Part shown: positions 60,640-64,000 of the stretch, in pieces
Layout of the letters: every line of letters begins with the position of its first letter
How positions within the stretch are numbered: the first letter of the stretch is position 1
Source of the DNA: Paguma larvata
Taxonomy: Eukaryota; Chordata; Mammalia; Carnivora; Viverridae
NCBI GenBank assembly: GCA_030068075.1
Contig: CM057841.1
Coordinates: forward strand, 8,007,565-8,071,564
Direction of reading: 5' to 3'
DNA: 64,000 nucleotides
Position numbers and translations under genes: made by a program
The notes under the pieces: generated by a model
What the model was told of the DNA's origin: nothing
The model's database searches: none
The model's input: the letters and a program-made list of their open reading frames with translations, nothing else

Positions 60640-61769
60640 ATGAGCCATCCCCCAGCCGCAGCCGTCGGGATCGGGATGCTCCTGCTATTGCTGTTGGAGG
60701 CCTGGGCAGGTGAGGGGGGCCCGGTGGGAACCTCGGGAATGCCATGGTGGGTGCTTGTGATGGCGTCGGGAGGGAATGTGGAACACGCGACCACGCGTGG
60801 GAGCCTCTTCGGGCTTCCCGAGGATGGATGGGGGCACGTACCCACGGCAGCAGGCAGGAGTGTGCCAGGTCGCCTGGCCTATTGCGTGAGCACACCCAGC
60901 CGGCGGGGCTGCTTGCTGAGGGGCGCCGAAGCGCTCGGGAGCACACGGGGCGTGCGGAGGCATGTGGGAGCATGTGGAAGCATGCTTGGGTGTGTGACTT
61001 GGTGTGACTCACGGGCTTCCGTGAGTGTACGTGTGCCTCTGGGTGGCAAGCCAGGGGGCCTCACGTGTGAGGGTGTGCGGACAAGAGAGACGGAAGGGGG
61101 AGGGCTTGCCGTGGGTCCGCGTGAGCCCCCGGTGGCTTTCCTGGGCTCTGCACTGCCCCAGGGGGTGGCGGTCCAACCCTCTCCCTCCCGCTGCAGGACA
61201 GGTGAGGGCACAGGAGCCCAAGGTGCTGGGCGGCCAGGAGTGCGAGGCCCATTCGCAGCCTTGGCAGACAGGCTTGTTCCAGGGTGTGCGGCTGCTATGC
61301 GGGGGTGTCCTCATCCATGACAACTGGGTCCTCACAGCAGCCCACTGCCAAAAACAGTGAGTTTTTGCCTGCGGCAGAGGTGGGCTGGGGCCTGAGGGAA
61401 GGGGTGAAGAAGACAGCTGGAGATTGGGCTTCTGAGAGAGGAGGGCTGAGGGAGGAGGGGGCCTCGCACTCCCGGCCTGGATCCCAAACTACTCTCCGCC
61501 AACTACAGGAAGTACACGGTCCGCCTGGGGGATCACAGCCTGAAGAAAAAGGACGGTTCAGAGCAAGAAATGGCCGTGGCTCAGTCCATCCCACACCCCT
61601 GCTACAACAGCAGCACCTGAAGACCACAGCCACGATCTCATGCTGCTCCGACTGCGGGGTCGGGCATCCCGGGGGCCCCGCGTGAAGCCCATCAGCCTGG
61701 CGGATCACTGCCCTCCAGTTGGCCAGAAGTGCACCATCTCGGGCTGGGGCACCGTCACCAGCCCCCGAG
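60640..61769 (+). CDS. KLK8: KLK8 (neuropsin), exons 1-3 only, reading frame disrupted
   Basis: Ortholog of neuropsin, a secreted trypsin-like protease of brain and skin. Coding exons seen: 60640-60709, 61197-61356, 61509-61769; exons 4-5 must lie beyond the window. Signal peptide with a leucine run ([13 protein letters not shown]), pro-region ending AQEPK|VLGG, catalytic His about 73 in LTAAHC. Exon 3 starts [11 protein letters not shown], very close to human. After the sequon-bearing CYNSS, two bases are missing compared with human (4 where human has 6), giving TGA at 61618-61620 after 113 codons. The rest of exon 3 continues in another frame ([12 protein letters not shown], then [20 protein letters not shown]) and is otherwise well preserved. 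Exon 3 is 261 bases, out of phase. A recent pseudogene or an assembly error. The stop removes Asp102 and Ser195. Confidence 0.88.
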
Positions 61770-62546
61770 GTAGTGGGAGGGAGAGGAGGAGCTGGCTGGC
61801 CCAGCGGACCCCAAGCCATTAGCAAAGCTTTGCCTCCAGAAGGAGACAGGGAAGGGACAGTGATCGTGAGGTGGAGATTCACAGGCAGTCAGAATGTTAA
61901 CAAGAGTCGGGGGAGAAAGGAAGGAAGACAGCAGATCGTTAAACCAGGTTCCGGAAAAATGGACGGATGCATGAGTGGATGAAAGAATGTACGCCTCCTT
62001 ACGGTGGAGAGTATCATGTTATGAGACCTTACATTGCACAGGGTCTTCTAGAATCTTCTTAACAGACTTGGGGTAGATGGGCTCCTCGGTGGCCCAAGAG
62101 CACAAGCTATGGTCTTCTCACGATTCCTGGCGCCGGAATCCTTCCTTTACACCCTGCAGTCCAGGTCCTTCCTCCCCCAAGACCCATAGTCTAGTTTCCA
62201 GCTCCCTCCTCTCTCTGGACCCAAAGTCTGGACCTCCGCTGAAGGAGGAGTCCCTTGGGGACTTCAGAGTCCAGGCAGCCCCTCACCCTACATCTCAGTG
62301 ACAGAACTGAGGCTCAGCTCAGAGAGGCATGCGATTCGCCAAGAAGCAGTAAAGCCAGGACTCGGGTGTCTGCCTGTCTGGCTTCTACTTCTAAGGAGAC
62401 AAGGGACGCTGTGGAAACCCACCGGCTCGTGAATCAGCCAGGTCCGTTCAAACCGTGGTTCTGCCCTGTTTTTCTGGGCAAGTCCCTTTCCGTCTCTCAG
62501 CCTCACTTTCCTCATCTGCAAAATGAGGATATTTGACCAATAGATT

Positions 62547-62732
62547 TTTTTTTGTTTATTTATTTTATTTTTGAGACAGAGAGAGAGAAAGCATGAGTAG
62601 GGGAGGGGCAGAGAGAGAGACTATCCCAAGCAGGCTCTGCACTGTCAGTGGAGCCTGGGGAAGGGCTCAAACCCGTGACCTGAGCCAAAACCAGGAGTTA
62701 GATGCGTCACTGACTGACGTATCCAGGCGTTT
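62547..62732 (-). mobile_element. CAN-SINE, minus strand, diverged
   Basis: TTTTTTTTTGTTTATTTATTTTATTTTTGAG...CCAGGAGTTAGATGCG..ATCCAGGCG; target-site duplication TGACCAATAGATTTTT / TGACCACTAGATTTTT. Confidence 0.9.
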
Positions 62733-63097
62733 CTGACCACTAGATTTTTAAGCTGCCTAAGGGCTCAGGTTAAAGCTATTTTCCTCATCCTGCATTCCTA
62801 GCGCTCAGGATGGTTCTTTGTATACAGTCGGTGCTCAATAAATATCTGTTGAATGAATGCATGGATGAATGAATTATGGAATGAATGCATGTATCCCACT
62901 TTAAAAAGTTATTGTGAGTTCAGATGTCTTACAATCAATGAGATTGTGAGGATACAATTGCTGGAGAATGGGGGTGCCAGATACAAATGTTTTCCCTTCA
63001 AATCTATTGCTCAAACGTTCATAAGAAAGATTAATTCCATTTTCTTTCTTTTTTAAACTGAAGTATAATTGGCACACAATATTCTATTATTACTTCT

Positions 63098-63306
63098 TTC
63101 TGATTTTTAAATTTTCTTTTAGAGAGAGAGAGAGAGTGCAAGCGAGGGAGAGGGGTGGGGTGGGGTGGGGAGAGCAAGAGAATCTCAAGCAGACTCCATG
63201 CTCAGCGAGGAGCCTGGCGCGGGGCTCAATCCCACGCCCCTGGGATCATGACCTGAGCTGAAATCAAGAGGTGGACACTCAACTGACTGAGCCACCCACG
63301 TGTCGC
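63098..63306 (-). mobile_element. CAN-SINE, minus strand
   Basis: TTTTTAAATTTTCTTTTAGAGAGAGAG...GAGCCACCCACGTGTCGCC; head mutated. Confidence 0.85.
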
Positions 63307-63829
63307 CCTGCAATATTCTATTGGTTTTGTGTGTGGATATAATGATTGGACATTGTAGACACTGAGAACTGATCGCCAGGTACCATCTGTCACCACACTA
63401 AGTTGTAACAATATTGTCGACTGCATTCCCCATGCTGTACATTATGTGGTTAATTCCACTTTTAGTCATTAATTCTAGTAGTCCCAGCTGCTGTATTGTG
63501 TGAAGTCTCTATCCTATGGATTGCATGCTAGGTGGGGGAAATAGACAATAAACAAATACATACACAATGAGTTATTAGGCAGGGTTAAGTGAAATAATGA
63601 AATATCACGGAGAGTAAGAGCCTAGGGAGAGGTGGAGGGGTGGCGTCTCCATTAGAACGGTCAGGGAAGGCTTTTAAGACGAGGTGACTTTTGGGAGAAG
63701 TAGGATTTAGCTGAATCGGGGTGGTCTAGGGATGGGAAGATTGGAGACACAGGGTCAAAGGTGTCACAAGGGGGCACCTCTATGTCTTTCAGTCACCTGA
63801 TCCTTAATGTGTGAATGACTCTGGGCTGG

Positions 63830-64000
63830 GGCGCCTGGGTGGCTCAGTTGGTTATAAAGGTCTAAGTCTCAATCTCGGCTCAAGTCTTGATCTCAGGGTT
63901 GTGAGTTCAAGCCCTGCGTTGAGCTCCACACTGGGAGCCTAGAAAGTATGAAAGAAAGCAAGAAGGAAGGAAGGAAAGAAGGAAGGAAGGAAGGAAGGAA
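63830..64000 (+). mobile_element. CAN-SINE with (GGAA)n tail, cut by window end
   Basis: GGGGCGCCTGGGTGGCTCAGTTGG head, short body without the CT tract, tail expanded into GAAA/GGAA repeats from about 63945 that run past the window. Confidence 0.88.

Larger units (their letters stand above)
61770..64000. other. KLK8: KLK8 intron 3 (5' part)
   Basis: No exon 4 (would encode an LNCAEVKIF-like stretch) seen up to the window end. Contains MSR1-like units (62120-62290), a MIR-like piece (62290-62530), an L2/MIR tail (62800-62870), SINEs, and an L2-like piece (63530-63780). Confidence 0.6.

Overview
This window is mammalian genomic DNA carrying part of the tissue-kallikrein (KLK) serine protease cluster. 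All seven recognisable genes lie on the + strand in the order KLK14 (3' part only), KLK13, KLK12, KLK11, KLK10, KLK9, KLK8 (5' part only). This is the order and shared orientation of the telomeric half of the human cluster on 19q13. The dense, low-divergence tRNA-derived SINEs (head GGGGCGCCTGGGTGGCTCAGT, tail AAAATAAATAAA) are carnivoran CAN-SINEs of the felid type, so the source is most likely a cat-family species.

Layout: KLK14 exons 3-5 (813-2051); a repeat-filled spacer (2.4-11.3 kb); KLK13 (11904-19753), whose introns are swollen by a GATG/GACG array and an AT-rich island; a gene-free 12.5 kb spacer with an old L1 3' end and many SINEs; KLK12 (about 33.2-37.44 kb); KLK11 (40683-43207); KLK10 (45841-48774) with a CpG-rich 5' part; KLK9 (53317-58707) with a SINE- and degenerate-repeat-rich intron 2; KLK8 exons 1-3 (60640-61769), with the rest beyond the window.

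Every complete gene keeps the family's five-coding-exon layout: intron phases I, II, I, 0, with His57 in exon 2, Asp102 in exon 3 and Ser195 in exon 5 (chymotrypsin numbering). The products are secreted pre-pro-proteases that, from family knowledge, act in proteolytic cascades in skin, glandular epithelia and nervous tissue. KLK13, KLK11, KLK10 and KLK9 read intact. KLK12 and KLK8 each carry a frameshift in exon 3 that removes the Ser195 exon from the reading frame. KLK12 also has CTG where the usual initiator ATG should be, though an in-frame ATG in a predicted upstream exon could substitute.

Other structure: a roughly 37-bp minisatellite family resembling the human chromosome-19 MSR1 repeats, scattered in both orientations; C-rich degenerate arrays in intron 4 of both KLK11 and KLK10; a recurrent TTAAAAG TATA-like box upstream of several genes; and a GC-AG intron in KLK10. 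I saw no CRISPR array, operon or other prokaryotic feature, and no wholly new system. The most informative signals are the two disrupted kallikreins.
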